From JAICJR01 sp036494715 (GTDB taxonomy: Bacteria > Actinomycetota > Thermoleophilia > Solirubrobacterales > Thermoleophilaceae), in contig DASXNY010000099.1 of the NCBI GenBank assembly GCA_036494715.1, forward strand, positions 1 to 23,711: 23,711 nt of DNA, in the 5' to 3' direction. Position 1 is the first letter of the stretch, and each line of letters starts with the position of its first letter. Positions 1 through 6,632 of the stretch are shown one piece after another. Under the pieces are notes generated by a model. The model made no database searches. It worked only from the letters and a program-made list of their open reading frames with translations, and had not been told where the DNA came from. The position numbers and the translations under genes are program-made.

Positions 1-327
1 GCTCTGAAGTCCGACGCGCGGACACGTGTCGTGAGCGTCGAGCCCCTCGGTCGCGCGATGCGCCTGTACGACATCACCACCGGCACGGGCGACTTCATCG
101 CCAACGGCGTCGTCAGCCACAACTGCTTTGCCCGCCCAACCCACACGTACCTCGGGTTCAACGCCGGCCGCGACTTCGAGCGCGAGATCGTCGTCAAGGT
201 CAACGTGCCCGAGGTGCTGCGGGCCGAGCTTGCGCGCAAGTCATGGAAGCGCGAGCACATCGCGATGGGGACGAACACCGACCCGTACCAGTGGGTGGAG
301 GGCCGCTACAAGCTGATGCGGGGGATC
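1..327 (+). repeat. Inverted repeat arm 1 (radical SAM/intein copy A)
   Basis: Base n of this arm aligns with base 906-n of 579-905 on the other strand, without visible indels. The two arms encode the intein C-terminus and first part of the C-extein of two related genes. By eye they agree at roughly 80-85 percent of bases, with many third-position changes, so they are diverged alleles or paralogues and not one sequence read twice. Confidence 0.8.
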
Positions 328-600
328 TGGCAGGCGCTTCGCGATGCGGCCAACCCGTGCTCGGTGCTGACGAAGTCGCCGCTGCTGTTGCGCGATCTCG
401 ACCTGATGCGCGAGATCGCGGCAATCACCTCGATCAGCGCCAACCTCTCGGTGCCGACGATCGACGAGAAGGCGTGGCGGGCGAGCGAGCCGCACACACC
501 GAACCCCCGTGCGCGGCTAGAAGCGGTCGGGGAGCTCAACCGCGCTGGCATCCCGACCGGCGTGCTCGTCGCGCCGCTGATGCCGGGCATCAGCTTGTAG
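1..600 (+). CDS. Rv2578c-family radical SAM protein fragment with intein C-terminus (cut at both ends)
   Basis: The frame is open from base 1. The first 41 residues are the end of an intein, closing with the block G signature VVSHN before Cys at 124-126. The C-extein follows (CFARPTHTYL, GTNTDPYQWVEGRYKLM, SVLTKSPLLLRDLDLM), matching the Rv2578c branch of radical SAM proteins related to spore photoproduct lyase. The Fe-S cluster cysteines other than this one lie off the left edge. The extein keeps family-like sequence up to VAPLMPGI, then stops three codons later because the DNA runs into an inverted second copy at 576-594. The protein therefore lacks roughly the last third expected for the family. 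This copy differs from the minus-strand copy at several residues (for example LGFN against LDFN, KSWKRE against PSWKGE), so it is not a simple duplicate. Family call is strong; the 3' end is not natural gene structure. Confidence 0.75.
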   Translation, partial: ALKSDARTRVVSVEPLGRAMRLYDITTGTGDFIANGVVSHNCFARPTHTYLGFNAGRDFEREIVVKVNVPEVLRAELARKSWKREHIAMGTNTDPYQWVEGRYKLMRGIWQALRDAANPCSVLTKSPLLLRDLDLMREIAAITSISANLSVPTIDEKAWRASEPHTPNPRARLEAVGELNRAGIPTGVLVAPLMPGISL

Positions 601-2027
601 CGGCCCTCCACCCACTGGTACGGGTCCGTGTTGGTGCCGAGCGCGACGTGCTCGCCCTTCCACGACGGCCGCGCCAGCTCCGCGCGGAGCACCTCGGGCA
701 CGTTGACCTTGACCACGATCTCGCGCTCGAAGTCGCGGCCGGCGTTGAAGTCCAGATACGTGTGTGTGGGGCGAGCGAAGCAGTTGTGGCTCACGACCCC
801 GTTGGCAATGAAGTCACCGGTGCCGGTGGTGATGTCGTAGAGCTGGAGCTTGAATCCGAGCGGCTCGATCGACTCGACCCTCAGACGCGCGTCGGTCTTG
901 ACGGCCTTGCCCGCGATCGACCGCTTGCGTGTGATGGCGGGATCAATCGATTGAAGAAAGGCCAGCTGCCTGACGAGTCCGCCCAGGAGGCGAACGCAGC
1001 GGATGCCGTTCGGCAGCCCGCGGTCCTCGATCACGTAGTTGAACCCGAAGCGTCGCAAGCACCACGTAATCCAGTCGACGATCGCCGAGTCGGTGTTCGA
1101 GATGCGCAGCGATTCGCTGAAGCTACCCTCGGCGTCGAAGCTCCCTGCCAGGAAGCCCTTGCACCAATCGTCGCTCGCCTGCCGCGGCCATTCGATCAGC
1201 TCTCGGACGCGCTGGACGTTGTCGCGGGACCGGGTACGTATCGCTCGGATCGGGCCGTAGCCCGCGGCCTGCTTGAACTCGAACTCATCCGTGCTCACGC
1301 CCGCGTCTAGGAGATAGTGCTGCGCTCGCGCGAGCGCCTCGATGTCGCGCAGTGCCAGCCGGAAACGGTGCACATCACCGCTCGTGCGTCCCGGCCGGTC
1401 GTAGCTGTATGAGCCTACGTGCCCGTCGCCGCGGATCACGCCGCAGAGGTAGCCGCGCCGATAGTCGGGCGTGTGAAACGGCGCGGGTGAGAACCGGCCG
1501 ACACCCATCAGCTTGCTGGTGAGGGTCAGGTGCGGACGCTGGCCGGGCCGTAGATCAGTGACGTGCTTCCACCCGCGCGTGGTCAGGAAGCGATGGTCGG
1601 CGCTCGTTACGAGCTCGGTGCCGTCCTCGAGGACAACGCGGTAGGCGGACTTGAACGTGGACCAGTGGTCCAGAACCTCAGTGACCGCGAAGCGCCGGTA
1701 CACGCCTTCTCGGACCGTGCCGTAGATCGCGTCGCCAGGCTCGACCTCGGCGAGCAGCTTCGTCTGGCCGTTCGCCATGAGGACGTCGGTGTCGCCACCG
1801 AGGCAGTAGGTGCACGCATGACTGCAGCCCCTGTAGGGGTTGATCGTCCAGCGAAAGGGCATGCGGGATGCCTTGGGCACGGCGTTCAACGCCGACTTGG
1901 CGTGCACCTCGTAGAAGCGGATGTCGAGGGCCTCGGGTGCGTCGAAGCGCCGGACCACCGCCGGGTCCCGGTAGCCCGGGAGCTGGTGGCCCTGTTCGTT
2001 CTCGATCCGGAGGTTGTCCCAGCGCAC
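306..2027 (-). CDS. Intein-containing Rv2578c-family radical SAM protein, truncated by inversion junction
   Basis: The N-extein begins VRWDNLRIENEQ and continues through FYEVHAKSALNAVPKASRMP to the radical SAM cluster motif CSHACTY-C. A 341-aa intein (783-1805) interrupts just before the third cluster Cys, which is also the +1 nucleophile, so the [4Fe-4S] site exists only after splicing. The C-extein runs CFARPTHTYLDFNAG to YKLMPGI and is then lost at the junction (576-594); the remaining frame to the stop at 306 is antisense of the other copy and is not meaningful protein. GTG at 2027 was chosen because, from memory, Rv2578c starts MRW at the same place; no SD is visible, so the message may be leaderless. 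Upstream in-frame sequence is yjbQ antisense-frame filler. The gene lies 47 nt after yjbQ and under a LexA-like box. The family resembles SplB (COG1533), but its substrate is unknown. Confidence 0.8.
   Translation of the reverse strand: MRWDNLRIENEQGHQLPGYRDPAVVRRFDAPEALDIRFYEVHAKSALNAVPKASRMPFRWTINPYRGCSHACTYCLGGDTDVLMANGQTKLLAEVEPGDAIYGTVREGVYRRFAVTEVLDHWSTFKSAYRVVLEDGTELVTSADHRFLTTRGWKHVTDLRPGQRPHLTLTSKLMGVGRFSPAPFHTPDYRRGYLCGVIRGDGHVGSYSYDRPGRTSGDVHRFRLALRDIEALARAQHYLLDAGVSTDEFEFKQAAGYGPIRAIRTRSRDNVQRVRELIEWPRQASDDWCKGFLAGSFDAEGSFSESLRISNTDSAIVDWITWCLRRFGFNYVIEDRGLPNGIRCVRLLGGLVRQLAFLQSIDPAITRKRSIAGKAVKTDARLRVESIEPLGFKLQLYDITTGTGDFIANGVVSHNCFARPTHTYLDFNAGRDFEREIVVKVNVPEVLRAELARPSWKGEHVALGTNTDPYQWVEGRYKLMPGISGATSTPVGMPARLSSPTASSRARGFGVCGSLARHAFSSIVGTERLALIEVIAAISRIRSRSRNSSGDFVSTEHGLAASRSACQIPRISL
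576..594. repeat. 19-nt palindrome at the inversion junction
   Basis: The arms GCTGATGCC (576-584) and GGCATCAGC (586-594) are exact reverse complements around a single central G. Copy A contributes this as the codons for LMPGI in VAPLMPGI, and copy B contributes the complementary strand of LMPGI in YKLMPGI. It is the point where plus-strand copy A turns into minus-strand copy B. Confidence 0.85.
579..905 (-). repeat. Inverted repeat arm 2 (radical SAM/intein copy B)
   Basis: Partner of arm 1 in opposite orientation, separated from it by about 250 bases that belong only to copy A's extein. The homology covers the intein end (from AVKTDARLRV) through YKLMPGI and stops at the palindromic junction. 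Confidence 0.8.
783..1805 (-). other. Intein with LAGLIDADG homing endonuclease, 341 aa
   Basis: The intein starts at Cys1 (CLGGDTDVLM, block A) and ends His340-Asn341 followed by Cys+1. Block B is present as T67-SAD-H71. Block F/G is YDITTGTGDFIANG then VVSHN. Between the splicing blocks are two LAGLIDADG-type helices: YLCGVIRGDG with acidic residue D127, and FLAGSFDAEG with E226. All splicing residues (C1, T67/H71, H340, N341, C+1) and both endonuclease acidic residues are in place, so both activities look intact. The insertion point sits inside the CxxxCxxC cluster motif, a highly conserved site of the kind inteins favour. The other gene copy at 1-123 retains only the last 41 residues of a diverged intein at the identical position. 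Confidence 0.9.
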
Positions 2028-2040
2028 GAACGTATGTTCG
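2027..2040. promoter_or_regulatory. LexA/SOS (Cheo-type) box at the radical SAM gene start
   Basis: The 14-mer CGAACGTATGTTCG matches the Gram-positive LexA consensus CGAACRNRYGTTYG at every position on both strands. It ends on the first base of the proposed GTG start codon, where bound repressor would block transcription or its start. It lies in the short gap between yjbQ and the radical SAM gene. From memory, the M. tuberculosis homologue Rv2578c has been listed among SOS-box genes; that recollection is unverified. Confidence 0.7.
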
Positions 2041-2048
2041 CATATGAG

Positions 2049-2067
2049 GGAGACGGAAGGCGTCTCC
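2049..2067. other. Intergenic hairpin, 7-bp stem
   Basis: GGAGACG (2049-2055) and CGTCTCC (2061-2067) form a perfect 7-bp stem with a 5-nt loop in the gap between yjbQ and the radical SAM gene. There is no T-tract on either strand, so a classic intrinsic terminator is not supported. It could attenuate read-through from yjbQ and leave the LexA-boxed gene under its own promoter, or be incidental. Confidence 0.4.
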
Positions 2068-2074
2068 GCGCGCG

Positions 2075-2506
2075 CTAGCCGCGCTCTTCGCCCCAGGCGG
2101 TGACGGTGAGCGAGCGGGGCCCGCCGGAGTCCCTGTGCTCGCACAGGTAGATGCCCTGCCAGGTGCCGAGCGACAGCCGCCCGTCCGCCACGGGGATCGT
2201 CAGCGACGAGTCGAGCAGCGCCGACTTGATGTGCGCCGGCATGTCGTCCGGCCCCTCGAGCGTGTGCTCGAAGTACGGCGCCCCGTCGGGCACCGCGCGG
2301 TCGAACCAGGTGGCGAAGTCGCGCAGCACGTCGCGGCTCGCGTTCTCGTTGATCGTCAGCGACGCCGACGTGTGGCGGATGAATACGTGCGCCACGCCCA
2401 CACCGATCTCGGCCAGACCGGGCACGCCCGCCTCGACCTCGCGCGTGACGAGATGAAAGCCGCGCGGCAGCGCGGGTAGGCGGAGTTCCTCCTGGATCCA
2501 GATCAC
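2075..2506 (-). CDS. yjbQ: YjbQ family protein (UPF0047)
   Basis: This encodes 143 aa, close to the usual 135-140 aa. The conserved core is clear: GVAHVFIRHTSASLTINE with H40 and H45, DVLRDFATWFDRAVP, H92 in AHIKSALLDSSLTIPV, and the closing LGTWQGIYLCEHRD with E123-H124. These conserved polar residues form the presumed metal or ligand pocket. The biochemical role in cells is unsettled; weak thiamin-phosphate-synthase activity has been reported for the family. The start is GTG at 2506, giving VIWIQEEL. The longer in-frame extension would overlap the divergent NlpC/P60 gene and has no family-like sequence. It is followed 47 nt later by the radical SAM gene on the same strand. Confidence 0.88.
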   Translation of the reverse strand: MIWIQEELRLPALPRGFHLVTREVEAGVPGLAEIGVGVAHVFIRHTSASLTINENASRDVLRDFATWFDRAVPDGAPYFEHTLEGPDDMPAHIKSALLDSSLTIPVADGRLSLGTWQGIYLCEHRDSGGPRSLTVTAWGEERG

Positions 2507-2590
2507 GCCCGCGAAAGCTAGCGTGCAGAGCGTCCACCAAAAGGGGGAGCGGGCTAAAGGGATCCGGCGCGATTCCGATCCCAAGAGCAG

Positions 2591-3586
2591 ATGCCCTCCC
2601 GCCTTTGCAGCTTCGTCATCGCCGCGCTCCTCCCGCTCGTCGCAGCCGCGCCGGCCGGCGCGCACACGCTCGCGAACTGGGACACGAAGCAGCAGTCCCA
2701 GGTGGTGAAGGCGGGGCTGATGCAGAAGCTTCCCGGCGGCTTCGAGGGCGCGAGCCCGCTGACGGGCGCCGAGCTCTCGCAGGCGTTCGCGGCGCTCAGC
2801 CTCAAGACCGGCACGCCTGCCGTCAACGTCTCCTCGGCCCCTCTCAGCGTCACGCGTTTCGACGCGCTGATCGTCGCCCAGCTCGGGCTCTCGGATGCCG
2901 CGAACACGTTCGAGTCAGAGGCCGCGCGCGCCGGGCTGCAGCCGCCGTCGTACTTCGGCACCGAGGTGGTCGCCCGCCTGCTCTCGCTGCGTTACAACCA
3001 CCTCGCGGCCGACGACAAGCTCGAGCTCTACCCGTCGGACCGCATCACCCGAGCGGAGGCCGCCTGGTCGCTCGCCCAGACGCTGCAGCTCGGCGGCTGG
3101 GAGCAGGGCTACGTGAACGACGTGGCGAGCCACTTCCAGTTGCCCACCTACACCGCCAAGCAGAAGACCGTCCTCCAGCTCGCGGTGTCGAAGATCGGCA
3201 TGCCGTATGTCTGGGGCGGCGAGACCGACGGCCCGTCATACGGCCAGGTGCACGGTGGCTACGACTGCTCCGGCTTCGCCTGGCGCGTGTTCAAGCTCTC
3301 CGGCAACCCGGCGGGCAACAAGATCCTCGGCCGCACGGCGGCGCAGCAGGCGGGCGAGATCCCCAAGTCGAAGCGCGTCCACCTGAACCAGGTGAAGCCG
3401 GGCGACCTGCTCTTCTTCGGCTCCGCCAAGTTCAACTCGAAGGCCACCGAGGCCAACGTGATCCACGAGGGCATAGCGCTCTCGAGCGACTTCGTCATCC
3501 ACTCCTCGGACCAGGGTGTGTACGTCCTGCCGCTCTACGACGGCTGGCTACGCGATCAGTTCACCTGGGCCCGCCGCGTCCTGTAG
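2591..3586 (+). CDS. Secreted NlpC/P60 cell-wall hydrolase with N-terminal SLH-like region
   Basis: This 331-aa protein has a Sec signal peptide (MPSRLCSFVIAALLPLVAAAPAGA, cleavage about residue 24). Residues about 30-165 are helical; short segments such as LYPSDRITRAEAAWSLAQTL resemble S-layer-homology repeats, which would bind cell-wall polymers. This part of the assignment is tentative. The NlpC/P60 domain occupies about 180-331: MPYVWGGE, then the nucleophile C226 in GYDCSGFAW, base H292 in VIHEGIAL and third polar residue H304 in VIHSS. The family cleaves peptide bonds in peptidoglycan stems, usually next to D-iGlu/meso-DAP. It is divergent from yjbQ with an 84-nt gap and ends against a heptad-repeat hairpin shared with the convergent DUF4242 gene. 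Confidence 0.88.
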   Translation: MPSRLCSFVIAALLPLVAAAPAGAHTLANWDTKQQSQVVKAGLMQKLPGGFEGASPLTGAELSQAFAALSLKTGTPAVNVSSAPLSVTRFDALIVAQLGLSDAANTFESEAARAGLQPPSYFGTEVVARLLSLRYNHLAADDKLELYPSDRITRAEAAWSLAQTLQLGGWEQGYVNDVASHFQLPTYTAKQKTVLQLAVSKIGMPYVWGGETDGPSYGQVHGGYDCSGFAWRVFKLSGNPAGNKILGRTAAQQAGEIPKSKRVHLNQVKPGDLLFFGSAKFNSKATEANVIHEGIALSSDFVIHSSDQGVYVLPLYDGWLRDQFTWARRVL

Positions 3587-3588
3587 CG

Positions 3589-3638
3589 AGGTCACAGGCC
3601 ACAGGCCTATGACCTATGACCCATGACCCATGACCTAT
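3589..3638. repeat. Heptanucleotide array with embedded hairpin between convergent genes
   Basis: Seven units of 7 nt run from 3590 to 3638: GGTCACA, GGCCACA, GGCCTAT, GACCTAT, GACCCAT twice, GACCTAT. The first units also fold: 3589-3600 pairs with 3604-3615 as a 12-position stem with one C-A mismatch and a 3-nt loop. No T-run follows on either strand, but position between the NlpC/P60 and DUF4242 stops would suit a bidirectional terminator. The array overlaps the last codons of the DUF4242 gene. Confidence 0.7.
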
Positions 3639-3934
3639 TCCGCGACCGCGGGCTCGGGATCGGGCCGAATGACAACGGTGTCGACAACGCGGATGATCTC
3701 GTCGACGGGCAGGTCGGCCAGCGAGGCGTGCTTGCGGATCGCCTCGGGGCTCGAGGCCTCGTAGATGCAGACGGTGCCGACCGAGCCGGCGCCCTCCTCG
3801 AGCACGTAGCTGCGGATCCAGCGGATGTCGTCGGGCATCTGCTCGTCGGCCACCTGCTTCGAGCGGGCAGCGGCCTGCTCGAGCTCGGCGCCGGATTTCC
3901 AGCCGCTCCGGCGCAGGATCGTGTAGAGCTCCAT
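3635..3934 (-). CDS. DUF4242 (SCO4226-like) small protein
   Basis: The 99-aa protein starts MELYTILRRSGWKSGAELEQAAARS and contains the pattern of the DUF4242 ferredoxin-like fold: a middle segment IRWIRSYVLEEGAGSVGTVCIYEASSPEAIRKHA and the end LPVDEIIRVVDTVV. The Streptomyces homologue SCO4226 has been described as a nickel-binding protein; whether this one binds metal cannot be seen here. SD-like GGAGAAG precedes the ATG. It follows the LAL regulator by 74 nt on the same strand and may be the last gene of the amidase-regulator unit. The stop lies inside the heptad array. Confidence 0.75.
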   Translation of the reverse strand: MELYTILRRSGWKSGAELEQAAARSKQVADEQMPDDIRWIRSYVLEEGAGSVGTVCIYEASSPEAIRKHASLADLPVDEIIRVVDTVVIRPDPEPAVAE

Positions 3935-4008
3935 TCGCTTCTCCTTGGCTCAGGGTTTGACCAGACGACGGTAAGCCGCCGCGGCTTCGAGGTCAACGGT
4001 AGGACTGC

Positions 4009-6630
4009 CTATCTTTCGAGGATCCCGAGGCGAGCGGCCTCGGCGGCGGCCTCGGTGCGGGTGGCGGTGCCGAGCTTGCGCAGGATCGCCGATACGTGGT
4101 GGTCGACCGTCTTCCGCGACAGCACCAGCCGCTCCGCGATCTGCGCGTTGCGCATGCCGTCGGCGAGCAGCTCGAGCACCTCCAGCTCGCGTCCGGTCAG
4201 GCCCGCTGGGTTGTCGCGCGTCGAGGCGCGCGGGCCGCGCCTCACGTCGCGGGCGCCGCGCTCGCGCAGGGCGCGCGCGGCGCGCGCCGCCGCCGGGCGG
4301 GCGCCCAGCCGTTGGAACTCCGCGAGGCTCGTGCGCAGCGCCTCCTCGTCGTCGCTCTCGAGCAGCGCCAGCGCGGCCTCGTAGGGACGGCCCAGCGCAC
4401 GCCACGCCTCGGCGGCCTGCTCCGGCTCGCCCGCGGCCTCGAGGCGGAACGGCCCGGACTCGGGCGCCGCGTGGTCGTCGATGCCCGCCCGCCTGCGCCA
4501 GGCACGGATCTCGTCCGCTCCCCAGCTGTGCTCGGAGGCCGCGGCCACCTCGAGCGCCTCGCCGGTCTCGCCGGCCACCTGATCGACCTCCCCGGCCAGC
4601 CAGCGCGCCTCTGCGCGCGCCGCGGCCGAGGGCAGCACGCGCTGCGCCTCCATCGTCGCGCGCGCCAGCTCGCGGGCCTCGTCGAGCGGAGCCCACACGT
4701 CAGGGTCGCCGCGGCGGGCACGTAGCTGACCGAGCACGATCAGCGGCGTGATACGGCTGGTCGTGGCGACGTTTGGGTTGCTCAGGACGGCGGTCGCGGC
4801 GCTGCCCGCCTGCTCCCAGCGGCCCTGCTCGAGCTGCGAGCGGGCGGTCCAGCCGATCATGTACATCCGCCACGAGTCGAGGTCGCGCTCGCGGCAGTAG
4901 TCGATGCCGGCGTCCAAATAGCCGTCGGCGAGCGCGTACTCGTGCGCCTCGAGCGACGTGCAGCTGAGGTTGGTGTAGGCGCGCGCGACGTGCTCGTCGA
5001 GCCCGGCGTCGAGCGCGAGCCGGAGGCTGCGCTCGAGCTTCTCGAGTCCCTCGTCGAGCGCACCGCCGTTGCGCTCCGCGGTGCCGACGTTGTTGAGCGC
5101 GTGGACGAGGATCTCAGTCTGCCCGAGCTCTTCGGCGAGCTCGATCGCCCGCCGGCCCCACTCGAGCGTGGCGGGCGGGTCGCTCGCGAGCATCCGCAGC
5201 TGCGACATGTTGCTGTACGCCATCGCCAGCTCCGGTCCTGGCGGCAGCCCCTCGAGCAGCTCGACGGCCTTCGCCGCCTCCGCCTCAGCCACTGCGTTGT
5301 CGCCGTTGAACCAGGCGAGGCGCGAGAGCCAGCGATGCGTGTCGCCGGCACGCAACCTGTCGCCGCGCTCCCTGTAGATCGCGAGGGCCTCGTGGCGGGC
5401 GCTCGCCGCGTCGTCGATCGCATCCGTGAGGTAGCACTCGTACGCGCGCCGCTCGAGCAACTCGGCGCGCTCCTCGCCCGGCAGCGCCGCCGCGCAGCGC
5501 AGCGCCCGTGCGTATTGGGCGGCCGCCTCGCGGTGCGCTCCCAGCCGCGCGGCGCGCTCGCCCGCGACCGGCGCGTAGCGCAGTACCGCGGCGGCGTCGC
5601 CGGCGGCCTCCGCGTGGTGGGCCATCCGCGCGGGGTCCGCCTGGCCGTGCAGCGCGGTGGCAAGCGCGGGCAGGGCGCGCCGGTGGAGTGCCAGGCGGCG
5701 GTCGGGCGCCAGCGCCTCCTCGATCGCCACCCTCACCACCTCGTGACGGAACGCCACGGCCCCGCGCTCGGCGCGCAACATCCCGGAGGCGATGCACTGA
5801 TCGAGGTGGGCGAGGCCGTCGTCGGCCAGCGCCTCGAGCAGCCAGAGCTCCGCGCGCGGCGGAACGATCGCGGCGGCGTCGAGCAGCGCGCGGGCGCCTG
5901 TGTCGAGCCGTGCCGCGCGGGCGAGCACCGCATCGCGCACGCTGTCCGGCAGCGCGGCGCCGCCCGCGGCGAGGGCCTCGGTGACGTAGAGCGGGTTGCC
6001 GGCGGTCCGGTCGTGCAGCTCCTCGGGGTCGACGCCGTGCGGCTCGGCCAGCGTTGCCACCGCGCTCAGCGACAGCGGCTGGAGCGATACGCGCTTCACG
6101 CTCCCCTGCGGCAGCTCCCCGAGCACGATGCGCAGCGGATGGCGGCTGTCGAGTTCGTCCCGGCAGGTGGCCAGCACCAGCGCGGGCGCCGTCGCGAGGC
6201 GCCGCGCCAGCAGCCTGAGCACGTCGAGCGTGGCCTCGTCGGCCCAGTGCAGGTCCTCGAGCACCACCACGCTCGGCGAGCGGCGGCCGAGCTCCCCGAG
6301 TAGGGCGGCGAGCACGTCGCTCGGGCTGGCACCGGCCTCCACGGCAGCCGCCAGCTCGCCTCCGGTGTCGGCGGCGATGTCCACCAGCGGGCCGAGCGGC
6401 CGCGGTGTGTTGAGCGCCTCACACGCGCCCGACAGGACGCGGACGGGGCCGAGTCCCGACACGAACGCCTCGGTGAGCGTGGTCTTGCCGATACCGGCCT
6501 CGCCCGCCACGAGCAGGAGCTGGCCGCGCCCGTTCGCCCGCACGTCCGCAAGCGCCTCGTTGAGCAGGTCCAGGTCGGCGGAGCGCTCGAGCAGCGTCTC
6601 CGGGCCGGTGACGGCATACGAGTCGGCCAT
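4009..6630 (-). CDS. LuxR-family transcriptional regulator with AAA ATPase domain (LAL type)
   Basis: This encodes 873 aa, the usual size for large ATP-binding LuxR regulators (MalT-like). N-terminal ATPase: Walker A GEAGIGKTT with K49, and Walker B VVVLEDLHWADEA with D126. The middle (about 350-780) is alpha-helical, Ala/Glu/Leu-rich and TPR-like (for example ALNNVGTAERNGGALDEGLE). The last 65 residues are a LuxR HTH: GLTGRELEVLELLADGMRNAQIAERLVLSRKTVDHHVSAIL. Such proteins bind ATP and an inducer, then activate transcription. The start ATG 6630 lies 2 nt after the amidase stop, suggesting translational coupling. The much longer open frame reading back into the amidase has no support and is discarded. 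The inducer and targets are unknown; the co-transcribed amidase is a candidate. Confidence 0.92.
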   Translation of the reverse strand: MADSYAVTGPETLLERSADLDLLNEALADVRANGRGQLLLVAGEAGIGKTTLTEAFVSGLGPVRVLSGACEALNTPRPLGPLVDIAADTGGELAAAVEAGASPSDVLAALLGELGRRSPSVVVLEDLHWADEATLDVLRLLARRLATAPALVLATCRDELDSRHPLRIVLGELPQGSVKRVSLQPLSLSAVATLAEPHGVDPEELHDRTAGNPLYVTEALAAGGAALPDSVRDAVLARAARLDTGARALLDAAAIVPPRAELWLLEALADDGLAHLDQCIASGMLRAERGAVAFRHEVVRVAIEEALAPDRRLALHRRALPALATALHGQADPARMAHHAEAAGDAAAVLRYAPVAGERAARLGAHREAAAQYARALRCAAALPGEERAELLERRAYECYLTDAIDDAASARHEALAIYRERGDRLRAGDTHRWLSRLAWFNGDNAVAEAEAAKAVELLEGLPPGPELAMAYSNMSQLRMLASDPPATLEWGRRAIELAEELGQTEILVHALNNVGTAERNGGALDEGLEKLERSLRLALDAGLDEHVARAYTNLSCTSLEAHEYALADGYLDAGIDYCRERDLDSWRMYMIGWTARSQLEQGRWEQAGSAATAVLSNPNVATTSRITPLIVLGQLRARRGDPDVWAPLDEARELARATMEAQRVLPSAAARAEARWLAGEVDQVAGETGEALEVAAASEHSWGADEIRAWRRRAGIDDHAAPESGPFRLEAAGEPEQAAEAWRALGRPYEAALALLESDDEEALRTSLAEFQRLGARPAAARAARALRERGARDVRRGPRASTRDNPAGLTGRELEVLELLADGMRNAQIAERLVLSRKTVDHHVSAILRKLGTATRTEAAAEAARLGILER

Positions 6631-6632
6631 GT

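Noticed and set aside
243..1310. 355-aa plus-strand ORF opposite the intein
   Set aside because: Shadow of GC-rich coding on the opposite strand; Arg/Ala/Asp-rich with no recognisable motif.
2028..2540. Long N-terminal extension of the radical SAM frame (to 2540)
   Set aside because: It overlaps yjbQ in another frame, has no family similarity, and the conserved N-terminus starts at GTG 2027.
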